From JBLXBZ01 sp048265185 (GTDB lineage: Bacteria > Pseudomonadota > Alphaproteobacteria > Rhizobiales > Stappiaceae), in the NCBI GenBank assembly GCA_048265185.1, contig JBLXBZ010000003.1, forward strand, positions 372,001 to 436,000: a DNA stretch of 64,000 nucleotides, read 5' to 3'. The notes beneath the pieces are model-generated. The model was not told the origin of the DNA. It made no database searches and saw nothing but the letters and a program-made list of their open reading frames with translations. Shown piece by piece: positions 33,505-41,985 of this stretch; within the stretch, counting starts at the first letter, position 1; the number at the start of each line of letters is the position of its first letter. The position numbers and the translations under genes are program-made.

Positions 33505-34586
33505 CCTTTCGCCCTCAACGATCTGGGCCCAAGAGGGTGATCTGCGTGGGGATAGGGATGATGGTGATGATCGTGGTCTGGATGATCATGCGAGTGTCCA
33601 TGATCATGGCTGTGATCGTGGTGGTGATGGTGGTGGTGGTGCGCGTTGGCCTGAACCTGTTCTTCGCAGGCGCCGGTGCAGGTGCTCTCGCAAAGCTTAC
33701 ATTCCGCTTCCGCGCCCAAGCCTTCAACGTGATGGTGGTGGCTTTCTTGCGCCAGTCCCACTTCCGCCTCAAACCCTAGCACCTGTTCGCGGTATTTGCA
33801 CATCTGACAATTCATCAGATTTGCGCCTTGCAGTATTTCGCGCGCCCGGTCCGCCATCGTGTCGATCACTTGCGGATGATCGTTAAGATAGCCGGCCTTG
33901 ATGAAGTCGATCTGCGGGTTGGCGTCGGCGACCTCGTCGGTGTGCGTGTAAATTCGCTGCACCAAAACGCCGGTGAAGAGAAAATAGGGAAAGACGACGA
34001 TGCGGCGGTAACCCAGTTTCGCCGCGTGCTCCAGACCGGGACGCACCAGCGGAAAAGTCACGCCGGAATAGCAGGTCTCCGCCCAGCCGAAACCCATTCC
34101 CTCCCACAAGAGGCGGGTGACCTTGGAAACATTGGAGTTGGCGTCCGGGTCCGAGGCGCCGCGTCCCACCACCACCAGCATGGTTTCATGCAGCGGGACG
34201 TCGGACGGATTGGCCTCCATCGCCTGACGAATGCGCTCGCTGGCCGCATGCACCATGCGCGTGTCAATCGCCAGCTCGCGGCCATAGTCTATGGTGACGT
34301 CGCCGTGTTGAGCCTGATAGGTGTTGAGAACCGAGGGGATATCGTTCTTGGCGTGCCCGGCGGCGAACAACATTCCTGGAACGGCGAGAATGCGGGTGCA
34401 GCCTGCGGCGCGTAAACGGTCCAACCCGTCCTTGATCACCGGGTTGGCGAACTCCAGATAGCCGTATTCCACAGGCCAGTCGGGAAAACGCGTTTTTAGC
34501 CCTTCGGCCAGTTGCGCGAATTCCTGCACGGCGCCGCGGTTGCGGCTGCCATGTCCGCAAATCATCAGGCCAAGTTTTTCACTCAT
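33501..34586 (-). CDS. cbiX: Sirohydrochlorin cobaltochelatase CbiX with Fe-S motif and His/Asp-rich tail
   Basis: 361 residues. Two tandem chelatase domains (about 1-130 and 135-250) carry catalytic His12 (MICGHGSRNRGA) and His78 (GMLFAAGHAKND). The C-terminal tail has a MxCxxC motif at 258-263 (MNCQMC), as in the long CbiX of Bacillus megaterium that binds a 4Fe-4S cluster. Next come an HHHH block (283-286), a second cluster C296-x2-C-x3-C-x3-C307, and a His/Asp-rich stretch over about 316-350 with an eight-His run. It inserts cobalt early, which fixes the pathway as the anaerobic type. The His tail is a likely cobalt store or delivery arm. Four-base overlaps tie it to cobH and to the small membrane protein upstream. 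Confidence 0.95.
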   Translation of the reverse strand: MSEKLGLMICGHGSRNRGAVQEFAQLAEGLKTRFPDWPVEYGYLEFANPVIKDGLDRLRAAGCTRILAVPGMLFAAGHAKNDIPSVLNTYQAQHGDVTIDYGRELAIDTRMVHAASERIRQAMEANPSDVPLHETMLVVVGRGASDPDANSNVSKVTRLLWEGMGFGWAETCYSGVTFPLVRPGLEHAAKLGYRRIVVFPYFLFTGVLVQRIYTHTDEVADANPQIDFIKAGYLNDHPQVIDTMADRAREILQGANLMNCQMCKYREQVLGFEAEVGLAQESHHHHVEGLGAEAECKLCESTCTGACEEQVQANAHHHHHHHHDHSHDHGHSHDHPDHDHHHHPYPHADHPLGPRSLRAKG

Positions 34587-34822
34587 TGAGAGGCCTCTGC
34601 TTCTGGCTCAACTTCTGCAGCGGTTGCCGTCTCGTCGTCGGTTTTGACTTTTTTCTTTTTTCCCAGATATACGGCGGCGCCGGCGACAAGCGCGGCTCCC
34701 GCAAGGGCGGCCAGACCCGCCCAATGGGAGTGGCCGGCGAGTTCGCCGACGTGACCGACATGCGCGAAAGCTGGAGCCGCGGTCAGCATTCCCCCGGCGG
34801 AGATAACGGTGCGAAATGGCAT
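34583..34822 (-). CDS. Small His-containing membrane protein at the head of the cbiX operon
   Basis: 79 residues. I do not know its function. A signal sequence (MPFRTVISAGGMLTAAPAFA) is followed by a short periplasmic segment rich in His (HVGHVGELAGHSHW), one membrane helix (AGLAALAGAALVAGAAVYLG), and a Lys then acidic cytoplasmic tail. ATG 34822 has GGGAG seven bases upstream; an earlier ATG at 34837 has none. Its stop overlaps the cbiX start by four bases, so it is made together with the His-tailed cobaltochelatase. Periplasmic metal capture or partnership with a cobalt importer is a reasonable inference. No CbtA/CbtB or CbiMNQO genes are in the window. Confidence 0.72.
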   Translation of the reverse strand: MPFRTVISAGGMLTAAPAFAHVGHVGELAGHSHWAGLAALAGAALVAGAAVYLGKKKKVKTDDETATAAEVEPEAEASQ

Positions 34823-35170
34823 TGGTGTCTCCCTCATATGCGTACTTCAGCTATGAAACTGAGAACGCGTAATATCATTGCGCGGCCCGTAAAGGGAGAA
34901 AAAGAGCCGAACGCAAAACTTCCCATGCTCCTGAGAGAAGGATGGGCTGCTTGATACGTCAGAACAGCTCTGGACTGGGCTCCCGGTATGGGTCAGCCGC
35001 CACCAGACTCATTTTCAGCCCCTGAAGGGACGCCGTCTTGATTTCTATACTTATGCTAGAGCTCGATGAGCGCCGGCGCAAGCGGGAAACGAAAGCTGCG
35101 CGTCATTTGCTTGTTGAACGTCTTGTGGTTTCACGTTGCGCGTCGCCTCCGTTGACGCCATGCCTTGCGG
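34823..35170. other. Upstream region of the cob operon
   Basis: About 350 bases between the small secreted protein and the His-containing membrane protein, both on the minus strand. Its half nearest the operon holds three consecutive hairpins (annotated separately). Open frames on the plus strand here have no recognisable product. I see no other gene. Confidence 0.45.
34922..34998 (-). promoter_or_regulatory. Structured RNA leader of the cob operon (possible riboswitch or attenuator)
   Basis: On the minus strand, in transcription order, three stem-loops follow one another. 34998-34978: GGCT/AGCC plus CCC/GGG. 34975-34958: (GT)CAGA/TCTG(AC). 34946-34922: CCCAT/ATGGG with CCT/AGG inside. They lie 100-175 bases upstream of the first operon gene. 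I could not match the conserved core of the classic cobalamin riboswitch, so the class is open. A metal- or cobalamin-responsive leader is inferred from position. Confidence 0.4.
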
Positions 35171-35413
35171 CTAGTTCTTCTTTTGGGAGGCTGCGCTCTT
35201 TGGTTTGTTTTTCGCCTGACGCTTGCCCTTGCTGCGGCAATGAGCGGAGACTTGGTTGCCGTTTTTGGTTTTGTATCCGGACACCCATGTGCAGTTTGCT
35301 GCGGCGGAACATTGGCTTTGAGAGCTGTTTTTACATTGCGCCGCCATGCTTTGGGGCGTGAGCAGGCAAAAGCTGATTAGAAGCGCCGCCGTGGCCAATA
35401 AATACCTGCGCAT
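35171..35413 (-). CDS. Small secreted Cys-containing basic protein
   Basis: 80 residues. A typical signal peptide (MRRYLLATAALLISFCLLTPQSMAA) precedes a mature part with four cysteines (QCKNSSQSQCSAAANCTWVS and HCRSKGK) and a very basic Lys-rich C-terminus. ATG 35413 has AAGGAG seven bases upstream, which settles the start against a longer open frame. Family unknown to me. It separates cobB from the cbiX operon and has no visible link to cobalamin beyond position. Confidence 0.75.
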   Translation of the reverse strand: MRRYLLATAALLISFCLLTPQSMAAQCKNSSQSQCSAAANCTWVSGYKTKNGNQVSAHCRSKGKRQAKNKPKSAASQKKN

Positions 35414-35546
35414 TTTGGTTCTCCTTATTTTGCTTCGCAAGTCCGCAGGAGGAGGCGGCTTCTGCAAGCGCTGACTGCGGAAGGTTCGCCGTAGGGTTGC
35501 AGATATTGAGAGTTTTATCAACCTTTAGCTTTAGTGTATTTTAAAT

Positions 35547-36905
35547 TCACTCAACTTTTATGGAAATAATATGAGCGAAAGAGCCCATGGTTTTGCCCTG
35601 CCTCAAGCCGATATCGCCTTGGCTAGCGCCAACAGCGTCTGCGGCGGCGAATAACCTATCGGCGCGCGTCAGGTCTTCGCTGACGATGCTGGCGTAGTGA
35701 AATTCATGGCCGATGAGGGGGCGACTGAAAAAGGCGGAGCAATCGGGTTCCGAGCTTATGAGCGGCGTGAGGCGTCGATAGCCCAGATGCAGTTTTCTTT
35801 CGGCGAAACTTGTGATCAGCGGCAACAGATTCAGCATTTCGTGGGAAGCGCCTTGAGCATCGATTAGGGCGGCTCCAAGGCTCATATAGCCGCCGCATTC
35901 GCCAAAAATCAGGGTGTTTCTTTCTGCGGCGCGGCGCATGGCTTGCCTGAAGCTCTGCGCTTGCGCAAGCTGAGCGCCGTGCAATTCCGGATATCCGCCG
36001 GGAAGATAAATAGCGTCGGCGTCCGGTGGCGGCGTTTCATTGGCGAGAGGTGAGAAAAAACTTAGTTGCGCGCCGGCCTCCCGCCATTTGTTCAAGACAT
36101 GAGGATAGAGAAAAGCGAAGGCGTCGTCTCGGGCGATGGCGATTTTCTGGCCCAGAGGCGGGAGCGTCGACATGGTTCTGTTTGCAGGCGGTTCATCCGC
36201 AATCGATGGATTTGTTTTTATCGGAGCGGCTAATGCGTCCACTTGCTCCAAGTCCACATTGCGCTCTATGAGGGTGGCCGCCGTTTCCAGGAAATGTTCG
36301 AGCGCCGGATGCTCGCGCGCCTGTATTAAGCCAAGATGGCGTTCTGGAAGGGTCAGTTCAGGCGCGCGTGGCAAAGCGCCAAGCACGGGCAGGCCAATAG
36401 CCTCTAGCGCTGTTTTCAGCATGGCGAGATGACGCGGGCTGCCGACGCGATTCAAGATTACGCCGGCGAGTCGTATATCGCTTCTATGGTCGCGAAAGCC
36501 TTGAGCTAGGGCGGCGACGGATTGTCCTTGTTTGCTCGCGTCAATGACCAGAACAACCGGGAGGTCGAGGGTTGCGGCGAGATCCGCCGTTGAGCCTTCG
36601 CCGTTCAGCGCGCCGTCGAAAAGTCCCATGACCCCTTCGATAATCAAGAGCTCGCTCGCCGCGCACGCTTGCGCCGCCAGCCGCCGCAATTGCTCCTTCG
36701 CCATGGCGAAGGCGTCGAGGTTGACGCAAGGCGCGCCTGTAGCGGCGCTGTGAAAACCCGGGTCGATATAGTCAGGTCCGGTTTTGGCGGAGCGCGGATT
36801 TTTCCCGCCATTGCGCAGGGCGCGCAGCAGGCCGAGGGTGAGCGTGGTTTTCCCCGCTCCTGACGTGGGCGCCGCGATCACCAATCCACGTGCAATTTTG
36901 TTCAT
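35547..36905 (-). CDS. cobB: Cobyrinic acid a,c-diamide synthase (CobB/CbiA)
   Basis: 452 residues. ATP-dependent amidoligase with the P-loop APTSGAGKTTLTLGLLRAL, SAKTGPDYIDPGFH, VEGVMGLFDG-like EGVMGLFDG, and a C-terminal class I glutamine amidotransferase domain with nucleophile Cys337 in IFGECGGYMSLG and YLPGGYPELHGAQL. It amidates the a and c side chains of (hydrogeno)cobyrinic acid. Its start overlaps the cobA stop by four bases. Confidence 0.95.
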   Translation of the reverse strand: MNKIARGLVIAAPTSGAGKTTLTLGLLRALRNGGKNPRSAKTGPDYIDPGFHSAATGAPCVNLDAFAMAKEQLRRLAAQACAASELLIIEGVMGLFDGALNGEGSTADLAATLDLPVVLVIDASKQGQSVAALAQGFRDHRSDIRLAGVILNRVGSPRHLAMLKTALEAIGLPVLGALPRAPELTLPERHLGLIQAREHPALEHFLETAATLIERNVDLEQVDALAAPIKTNPSIADEPPANRTMSTLPPLGQKIAIARDDAFAFLYPHVLNKWREAGAQLSFFSPLANETPPPDADAIYLPGGYPELHGAQLAQAQSFRQAMRRAAERNTLIFGECGGYMSLGAALIDAQGASHEMLNLLPLITSFAERKLHLGYRRLTPLISSEPDCSAFFSRPLIGHEFHYASIVSEDLTRADRLFAAADAVGASQGDIGLRQGKTMGSFAHIISIKVE

Positions 36906-37783
36906 TTGTCGTTCAATGCCTGTGGCGCGTCAGCGGTTTGCCTGGCGCGTAGGCCCAGAGGGTCGGGATCAAGGACGCGGCCGGACAAGGCGCCGAGCCA
37001 GTCCAACCCGCTGCGAAGACGAACCACCTCGCCGACGCATATGATCGCCGGCGGCTCCAGCGTCTCGCGCCCCACGTCGCGCTCCGCGTTGCCCAAGGTG
37101 GTTTCAACCACGCGCTGAGCGCTCAGTGTCGCGTTGCAGACAATGGCCACGGCCTCGTCTTTGGAGCGTCCGCCCATGATCAGTTGCTGGGTGATTTCTC
37201 CCAGATGCTTCATGGCCATATACATGACGATGACAGGCGAGCCGGCGGCGATCGCCTTCCAGTCGATGGCCGATGGCGTAAGACCGGTCTGGTCGTGACC
37301 GGTGAGGAAGGTAACCGCCTGATTCGTATCCCGGTGGGTGGTGGGAATCCCGGCGTAAGCCAAACCGCCCACCCCTGCGGTGACGCCGGGAATGATGCGG
37401 AAAGGGATATGGGCGCCGGCTAATGTTAAAGCTTCTTCGCCGCCGCGCCCAAACATGAAGGGATCGCCGCCTTTGAGACGCAGCACTCTGTGACCCGCGC
37501 GGGCGTATTCAATGAGCTTTAGCGAGATATCCCGTTGCTTGGGGCTGGGTTTTCCGCCGCGTTTTCCGGCGAAATCAGCGATAACGTCCGGTTTGGTCAA
37601 AGACAGGATGCTTTTGTCCACCAGCGCGTCATAGACGATCACATCGGCTTGCTGCAGGCCGTTGAGCGCATGAAGCGTCAGCAACCCGGGATCTCCCGGG
37701 CCGGCGCCTGCGAGCCAGACTGATCCGGGGGAGAAAACGGGGAGTTCGAAGCCAAAAGGCTTGAGATGGGCGTTTCTTGTCAT
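36902..37783 (-). CDS. cobA: Uroporphyrinogen-III C-methyltransferase
   Basis: 293 residues. SUMT motifs: VWLAGAGPGDPGLLTLHAL, VIVYDALVDKSIL, AGKRGGKPSPKQRDI, RLKGGDPFMFGRGGEEA and RIIPGVTAGVGGLAYAGIP. It adds methyl groups at C2 and C7 to give precorrin-2, the branch point to corrin and siroheme. There is no siroheme-type oxidase/ferrochelatase fusion, so oxidation to sirohydrochlorin before CbiX needs another protein. It is divergent from cbiD, 115 bases away. Confidence 0.95.
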   Translation of the reverse strand: MTRNAHLKPFGFELPVFSPGSVWLAGAGPGDPGLLTLHALNGLQQADVIVYDALVDKSILSLTKPDVIADFAGKRGGKPSPKQRDISLKLIEYARAGHRVLRLKGGDPFMFGRGGEEALTLAGAHIPFRIIPGVTAGVGGLAYAGIPTTHRDTNQAVTFLTGHDQTGLTPSAIDWKAIAAGSPVIVMYMAMKHLGEITQQLIMGGRSKDEAVAIVCNATLSAQRVVETTLGNAERDVGRETLEPPAIICVGEVVRLRSGLDWLGALSGRVLDPDPLGLRARQTADAPQALNDK

Positions 37784-37898
37784 TTTTTCGTTTTAAACCC
37801 CGCTTTTGTTTTCGCAAAGCGATTAAGGGCGATCTTTTGTGCGAAATATCCATATCAATCTCTCGTCACTGGAAGCGGGTGTTCTATAGTCTTGCGCG

Positions 37899-38993
37899 AT
37901 GACCACAGATTCACCCACTCCATTGCGTCGCGGTTGGACCACGGGCGCTTGCGCGACGGCGGCCGCGAAAGCTGCCTATCAGGCCCTGCTCACCGGCGGG
38001 TTTCCCGATCCGGTGGAGATTGAGCTGCCGCGCGGCGAGCGTCCCGCCTTCGCCCTGGCGCATGAAGGGCTTGGTGAGGGGGTTGCTTGGGCGGCGGTGA
38101 TCAAGGACGCGGGAGATGATCCTGATGTGACCCATGGCGCGCTTGTTCGCGTGGAGGTTCGGCTTTGCGAGAGCGGCGGGGTTCAGTTTCGCGCTGGCGA
38201 AGGGGTTGGCACGGTGACCTTGCCCGGCTTGCCGATTCCTCCCGGCGAACCGGCGATTAACCCCGTGCCGCGAGAGATGATCCGCAAGGTTATCGCGCAG
38301 ACGGCGACGATCTATGGCGGGACGGGGCATGTGGAGATCGTCATTTCGATTCCCGGCGGCGAGGCGCTGGCGCAAAAGACCATGAACCCGCGGTTGGGTA
38401 TTCTTGGCGGGCTTTCGATTTTGGGAACCACTGGAATTGTCCGACCTTTCTCTTGCGCTTCCTGGATCGCCTCGATTCACCGCGGGGTTGACGTGGCTCG
38501 CGCCGCGCGTCTGTCTCATGTGGTTGGCGCCACGGGCGCGACTTCTGAAGATGTGGTGCGTGGGCGTGAGAAATTGCCGGAGATGGCTTTTCTCGACATG
38601 GGAGACTTCGCGGGAGGGCTGTTGAAATATCTGCGCGCCCATCCGGTGCCCCGTTTGACGCTTGCGGGGGGATTCGCCAAATTCACCAAACTTGCGCAAG
38701 GGGCGATGGATTTGCATTCCGCCCGCAGCCGGGTGGATTTTGACGCCTTGGCGGATTTGGTCGCGGCGGAAGGGGGCGGCTCCGCGCTCGTTGAAGCGGT
38801 TCGCGGCGCTAATACCGCGAGCCAAGTGTTTGGACTGGCGCGCAATGAGGGCGTAGATCTGGGAAATGTGATCGCCCGCAGGGCCTATGGAAAAGTGATG
38901 GAGACTTTGCGCGGCGCTCCTATCGCCGTGGAGGTGTTGGTGATTGATCGTGAGGGAAACGTCATTGGTCATGTTGACTTCGGAGGCGGATGA
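37899..38993 (+). CDS. cbiD: Cobalt-precorrin-5B C1-methyltransferase CbiD
   Basis: 364 residues. Characteristic motifs: LRRGWTTGACATAAAKAAY, VTLPGLPIPPGEPAINPVPREMI, HVEIVISIPGGEALAQKTMNP (in part), RLGILGGLSILGTTGIVRPFS and KFTKLAQGAMDLHS. CbiD methylates C1 and is a marker of the cobalt-early pathway; the aerobic equivalent would be CobF. It is divergent from cobA and directly followed by cobK. Confidence 0.95.
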   Translation: MTTDSPTPLRRGWTTGACATAAAKAAYQALLTGGFPDPVEIELPRGERPAFALAHEGLGEGVAWAAVIKDAGDDPDVTHGALVRVEVRLCESGGVQFRAGEGVGTVTLPGLPIPPGEPAINPVPREMIRKVIAQTATIYGGTGHVEIVISIPGGEALAQKTMNPRLGILGGLSILGTTGIVRPFSCASWIASIHRGVDVARAARLSHVVGATGATSEDVVRGREKLPEMAFLDMGDFAGGLLKYLRAHPVPRLTLAGGFAKFTKLAQGAMDLHSARSRVDFDALADLVAAEGGGSALVEAVRGANTASQVFGLARNEGVDLGNVIARRAYGKVMETLRGAPIAVEVLVIDREGNVIGHVDFGGG

Positions 38994-38994
38994 T

Positions 38995-39795
38995 TTGTCG
39001 AGTTTTGGTGGAGGCGGTCCGGCGCAAAAGATATTGTTGCTGGCGGGAACCCGTGAGGCGCGGGAGCTGGCGCGGCGCCTTGCGCGATGGCCCGGCCTCG
39101 AGGTTACCGCTTCTTTGGCGGGGGCGGTGAAGCGGCCGAAATTTCTTGACGTTCCCACGCGCATTGGCGGCTTTGGCGGAGCGGAAGGTTTGCGCGATTA
39201 TCTCTTGGAGCATGAGATTGACGTTGTGGTTGACGCGACCCATCCTTATGCGGTCCAAATCAGCGCCAACGCGTGCCTGGCGTGCGCTCACGCCGGCGTG
39301 AGATTGCTGAGGCTGGAACGCCCTGAATGGCGGGCGCAGGAGGGTGATCGTTGGCTTCACTGCGCCAGCGCCGCCGCCGCGGCCCGGGCGTTGCCGTTTG
39401 GCGCGCGCGTGTTTTTGTCTATTGGCCGGAAGGAGATATCGGCCTTCCACGGGCGTGATGACCTCTGGCGCTTGATGCGTATGATTGACCCGCTAGAGAG
39501 CGAAGCGCCGCCGCGAGGAAAAGTGGTGCTCGCGCTGCCTTCCGCTTGCGTGGAGGAGGAGGCGGAGCTCTTGGCTCAATATGACGTGGACTGCGTCGTG
39601 AGCAAGAATAGCGGCGGAGAATCCGCTTACGCCAAGATTTTGGCGGCGCGCCGCCTTGGCTTGCCGGTCTATATGATTGATCGGCCGCAGGTGGCGTTTT
39701 CGGAAGCCCTTTCCGTAAATTCATCACAATATAAGATTAACGTGATTTCTAACATCGACAGCCTCCTTTGCGAGATATCTGGTGGAGCAGGTTAA
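38995..39795 (+). CDS. cobK: Precorrin-6A/cobalt-precorrin-6A reductase
   Basis: About 266 residues. CobK/CbiJ signatures are KILLLAGTREARELARRLA, VVDATHPYAVQISANA, LRLERPEWR, VFLSIGRKEISAF, and near the end DCVVSKNSGGESAYAKILAARRLGLPVYMIDRP (in part). It uses NADPH to reduce the macrocycle. I place the start at TTG 38995, one base after the cbiD stop and eight bases after GGAGG; an ATG at 38971 is possible. The last 25 residues extend beyond the usual family end. Confidence 0.92.
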   Translation: MSSFGGGGPAQKILLLAGTREARELARRLARWPGLEVTASLAGAVKRPKFLDVPTRIGGFGGAEGLRDYLLEHEIDVVVDATHPYAVQISANACLACAHAGVRLLRLERPEWRAQEGDRWLHCASAAAAARALPFGARVFLSIGRKEISAFHGRDDLWRLMRMIDPLESEAPPRGKVVLALPSACVEEEAELLAQYDVDCVVSKNSGGESAYAKILAARRLGLPVYMIDRPQVAFSEALSVNSSQYKINVISNIDSLLCEISGGAG

Positions 39796-39975
39796 GGATT
39801 ATGCAATTTATTGCTGCTTGTTGGTGATATGTGTTCCGACGAGGGGCGCTGGGCGCTTGCGTGTGAAGCGAGCGTCATAACGACTGCCGCCGCATTGAAT
39901 GGAATTGTTTTATTTGCGAAATACAGTCGCGCCAGCGTTGCTAGGCCTGTGCGGGGAACTGGGAAAGGGGTGAAG

Positions 39976-40761
39976 ATGGCGACGATGTTTCCCGAGCGGG
40001 AAACCTTTTTGAGGTTGGAGTTTGACGATCTTGATGTAGTCGCCACCGCTCAACTTCTCGCCGCGCGTGAACCAAGCGCGCCATTTGAATATGTGGTGAC
40101 GCCAAATGTCGATCATATGCAGCGCATGCATAATGGCGGCGAGGATGTCGCCGTTTTGTATCGTGAAGCGTGGCTTTGTTTGAACGATAGCCGGATTCTC
40201 GCCTTGCTGGCTTCATTTTGCGGCGTGAAGTTGCAGGTCGCTCCCGGGAGCGATCTGACTGAATATTTGTTCGAAAATATTATCGAGGCGGATGAGCCGA
40301 TCACCGTGATCGGGGCTGATGAAGCAAGCGTGGCGAAAATTCGCGAGAAATATCAGCTGGCGCAGCTAAACCACTATAACCCGCCCATGGGGTTCGCTAA
40401 TTCAGACGAAGAGATCGACGTTTGTCTGGATTTCATCGCCAAACACCCGGCCCGTTTGGTTTTTTTATGCGTTGGCTCTCCGCGTCAGGAGATGCTCGCT
40501 TATAAAGCGAAGGCGTCTAACAACGCCGTCGGCACGGGCCTTTGCGTTGGCGCGAGCCTTCTTTTTATCGCCGGCACCGAGAAACGCGCCCCTTTATGGA
40601 TGCGAAACAATAAAATCGAGTGGCTTTATCGTTTGATGCAAGATCCGCGTCGTCTGTGGCGACGATATGTGTTTGGCGGTTTCGCCATCGCTCGAATTTA
40701 TTGGCGGTCAAAATATGGAGGCGTCGAGCAGCCGGTGATTAACCCAAGGCGGTCGCGATAA
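39976..40761 (+). CDS. WecG/TagA/CpsF-family glycosyltransferase
   Basis: 261 residues from ATG 39976, which has AAAGGGG six bases before it; the open frame continues upstream to 39811 without a ribosome binding site. Family motifs: YVVTPNVDHMQRM, LCLNDSRIL, ITVIGADEASVAKIREKY, LVFLCVGSPRQEMLAYKAK and KRAPLWMRNNKIEWLYRLMQDPRRLWRRY (in part). Such enzymes add a hexosamine-type sugar to a lipid-linked carrier on the cytoplasmic membrane face. It opens the plus-strand exopolysaccharide block and abuts the next glycosyltransferase. Confidence 0.9.
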   Translation: MATMFPERETFLRLEFDDLDVVATAQLLAAREPSAPFEYVVTPNVDHMQRMHNGGEDVAVLYREAWLCLNDSRILALLASFCGVKLQVAPGSDLTEYLFENIIEADEPITVIGADEASVAKIREKYQLAQLNHYNPPMGFANSDEEIDVCLDFIAKHPARLVFLCVGSPRQEMLAYKAKASNNAVGTGLCVGASLLFIAGTEKRAPLWMRNNKIEWLYRLMQDPRRLWRRYVFGGFAIARIYWRSKYGGVEQPVINPRRSR

Positions 40762-41985
40762 ATGGATATTCCTGACGATTGTGGAAGCGCGCTGGCGGCT
40801 GTAGGCGCGCAAAAAGATAAGCCTTTGATCTTGCACATTAGTTGCGATTATCCGAATCCTCATCGGGATGCGACCACGACGGCGGTTGAGCGCTTGGTGA
40901 GGGGAACCGGCGGCGTTCGTCATCTGGTTATTTCGCTGAACAGAACAAGCAATCCTCTAAAAAACCAATGGATAGATTGCGGGGAGGAAAATGGCGTGCG
41001 CCTGATCGCCTTCCGCTATTTTTCGCCGCCTCTCGGGGTTGGCTTGTCGTTTTTTATGCGCCTTGCCGCCAAGAAAATTGCGCGGTTCCTCGACGGGGAG
41101 AATATTCGTCCGGACGTGGTTCACGCTCATAAGTTCGCGTTTGAAGGAATTGCGGCGCTGGCGTTGCTGGAGCGTTGGAGCGACGACTCCATCCGTTTTT
41201 TCGTTTCGATCAGAGCGGAGGCGGAAAGCAAGATTTTCAAGTATAAACCCCATTACCGCGCCTTGCTGCAGCGGATTGCGGATCGCGCGACGCGAATTTA
41301 TTTCGTGTCCGCATGGTTTCAGGGCGAGTTCAACCGGCTTCTGCGGGTTGATCCGGCCAAGGAGGTTTTATTGCCCAATATTGTGGGCAATACGTCGCAA
41401 ACGCCTTGCGCCGAGGCGCCTTCCCGGCGCTTCGTTTGCGTCGTTAATCTCGACACCTGGCGACGCAAGGCTTTGCCTGAACTGATTTCGGGCTTTGCAA
41501 GTTTTATCCGCGAATATCCGGGCTATCACCTTGATATTATCGGGGGCGGCTCCGTGGAATCGCGGCGTGTCATCGAGCGGGCGATAAAGCGGGTGGGGGC
41601 GCAAGAATGCGTTCATTTGCTTGGAGCGATGTCGAACGCCGAAGTGACCGAACGTTTGCCCAGTTATCTTGGTCTTGCGCTTGCGAGCCGGAATGAAACA
41701 TTCGGCATGGTGTATCTGGAAGCCCTGTTTGCGGGAGTTCCAATTCTTTATGGCAAGGAAACCGGGATCGACGGGCATTTGCGTGGGTTAAACGTTGGCG
41801 TTGCGGTCACGCCGGGGGATGTGGCGGAGATTTCAGCTGGGTTTTCCCGTTTGCTCGCAGAAAACGCTGATTTTCGCGCTGCTATTCGCGCAGGCGCTCA
41901 AACGTTGCATCATCGTTTCGACGCGGCGAATGTGTTGGCGCTCTATCGCGGCGATATTTTTTCCGGTTGGAGGAATGCGTCATGA
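40762..41985 (+). CDS. Glycosyltransferase, family 4 type
   Basis: 407 residues with a GT-B fold. N-terminal part ILHISCDYPNPHRD and VVHAHKFAFEG; C-terminal donor-binding part LDIIGGGSVESRRVIERAI, VHLLGAMSNAEV and the EX7E motif in SRNETFGMVYLEALFAGVPIL. It retains the sugar configuration and probably builds the repeat unit of the exopolysaccharide. The start follows the previous stop with no gap, and the end overlaps the next gene by four bases. Confidence 0.88.
   Translation: MDIPDDCGSALAAVGAQKDKPLILHISCDYPNPHRDATTTAVERLVRGTGGVRHLVISLNRTSNPLKNQWIDCGEENGVRLIAFRYFSPPLGVGLSFFMRLAAKKIARFLDGENIRPDVVHAHKFAFEGIAALALLERWSDDSIRFFVSIRAEAESKIFKYKPHYRALLQRIADRATRIYFVSAWFQGEFNRLLRVDPAKEVLLPNIVGNTSQTPCAEAPSRRFVCVVNLDTWRRKALPELISGFASFIREYPGYHLDIIGGGSVESRRVIERAIKRVGAQECVHLLGAMSNAEVTERLPSYLGLALASRNETFGMVYLEALFAGVPILYGKETGIDGHLRGLNVGVAVTPGDVAEISAGFSRLLAENADFRAAIRAGAQTLHHRFDAANVLALYRGDIFSGWRNAS

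Noticed and set aside
34823..35170. Classic cobalamin riboswitch before the cob operon
   Set aside because: Looked for the conserved core on the minus strand and could not align it by eye; only generic hairpins are supported, so I did not call the class.
39811..39975. Longer N-terminus for the WecG-type transferase
   Set aside because: The frame opens at TTG 39811 but the ribosome binding site AAAGGGG and the family N-terminus both point to ATG 39976.
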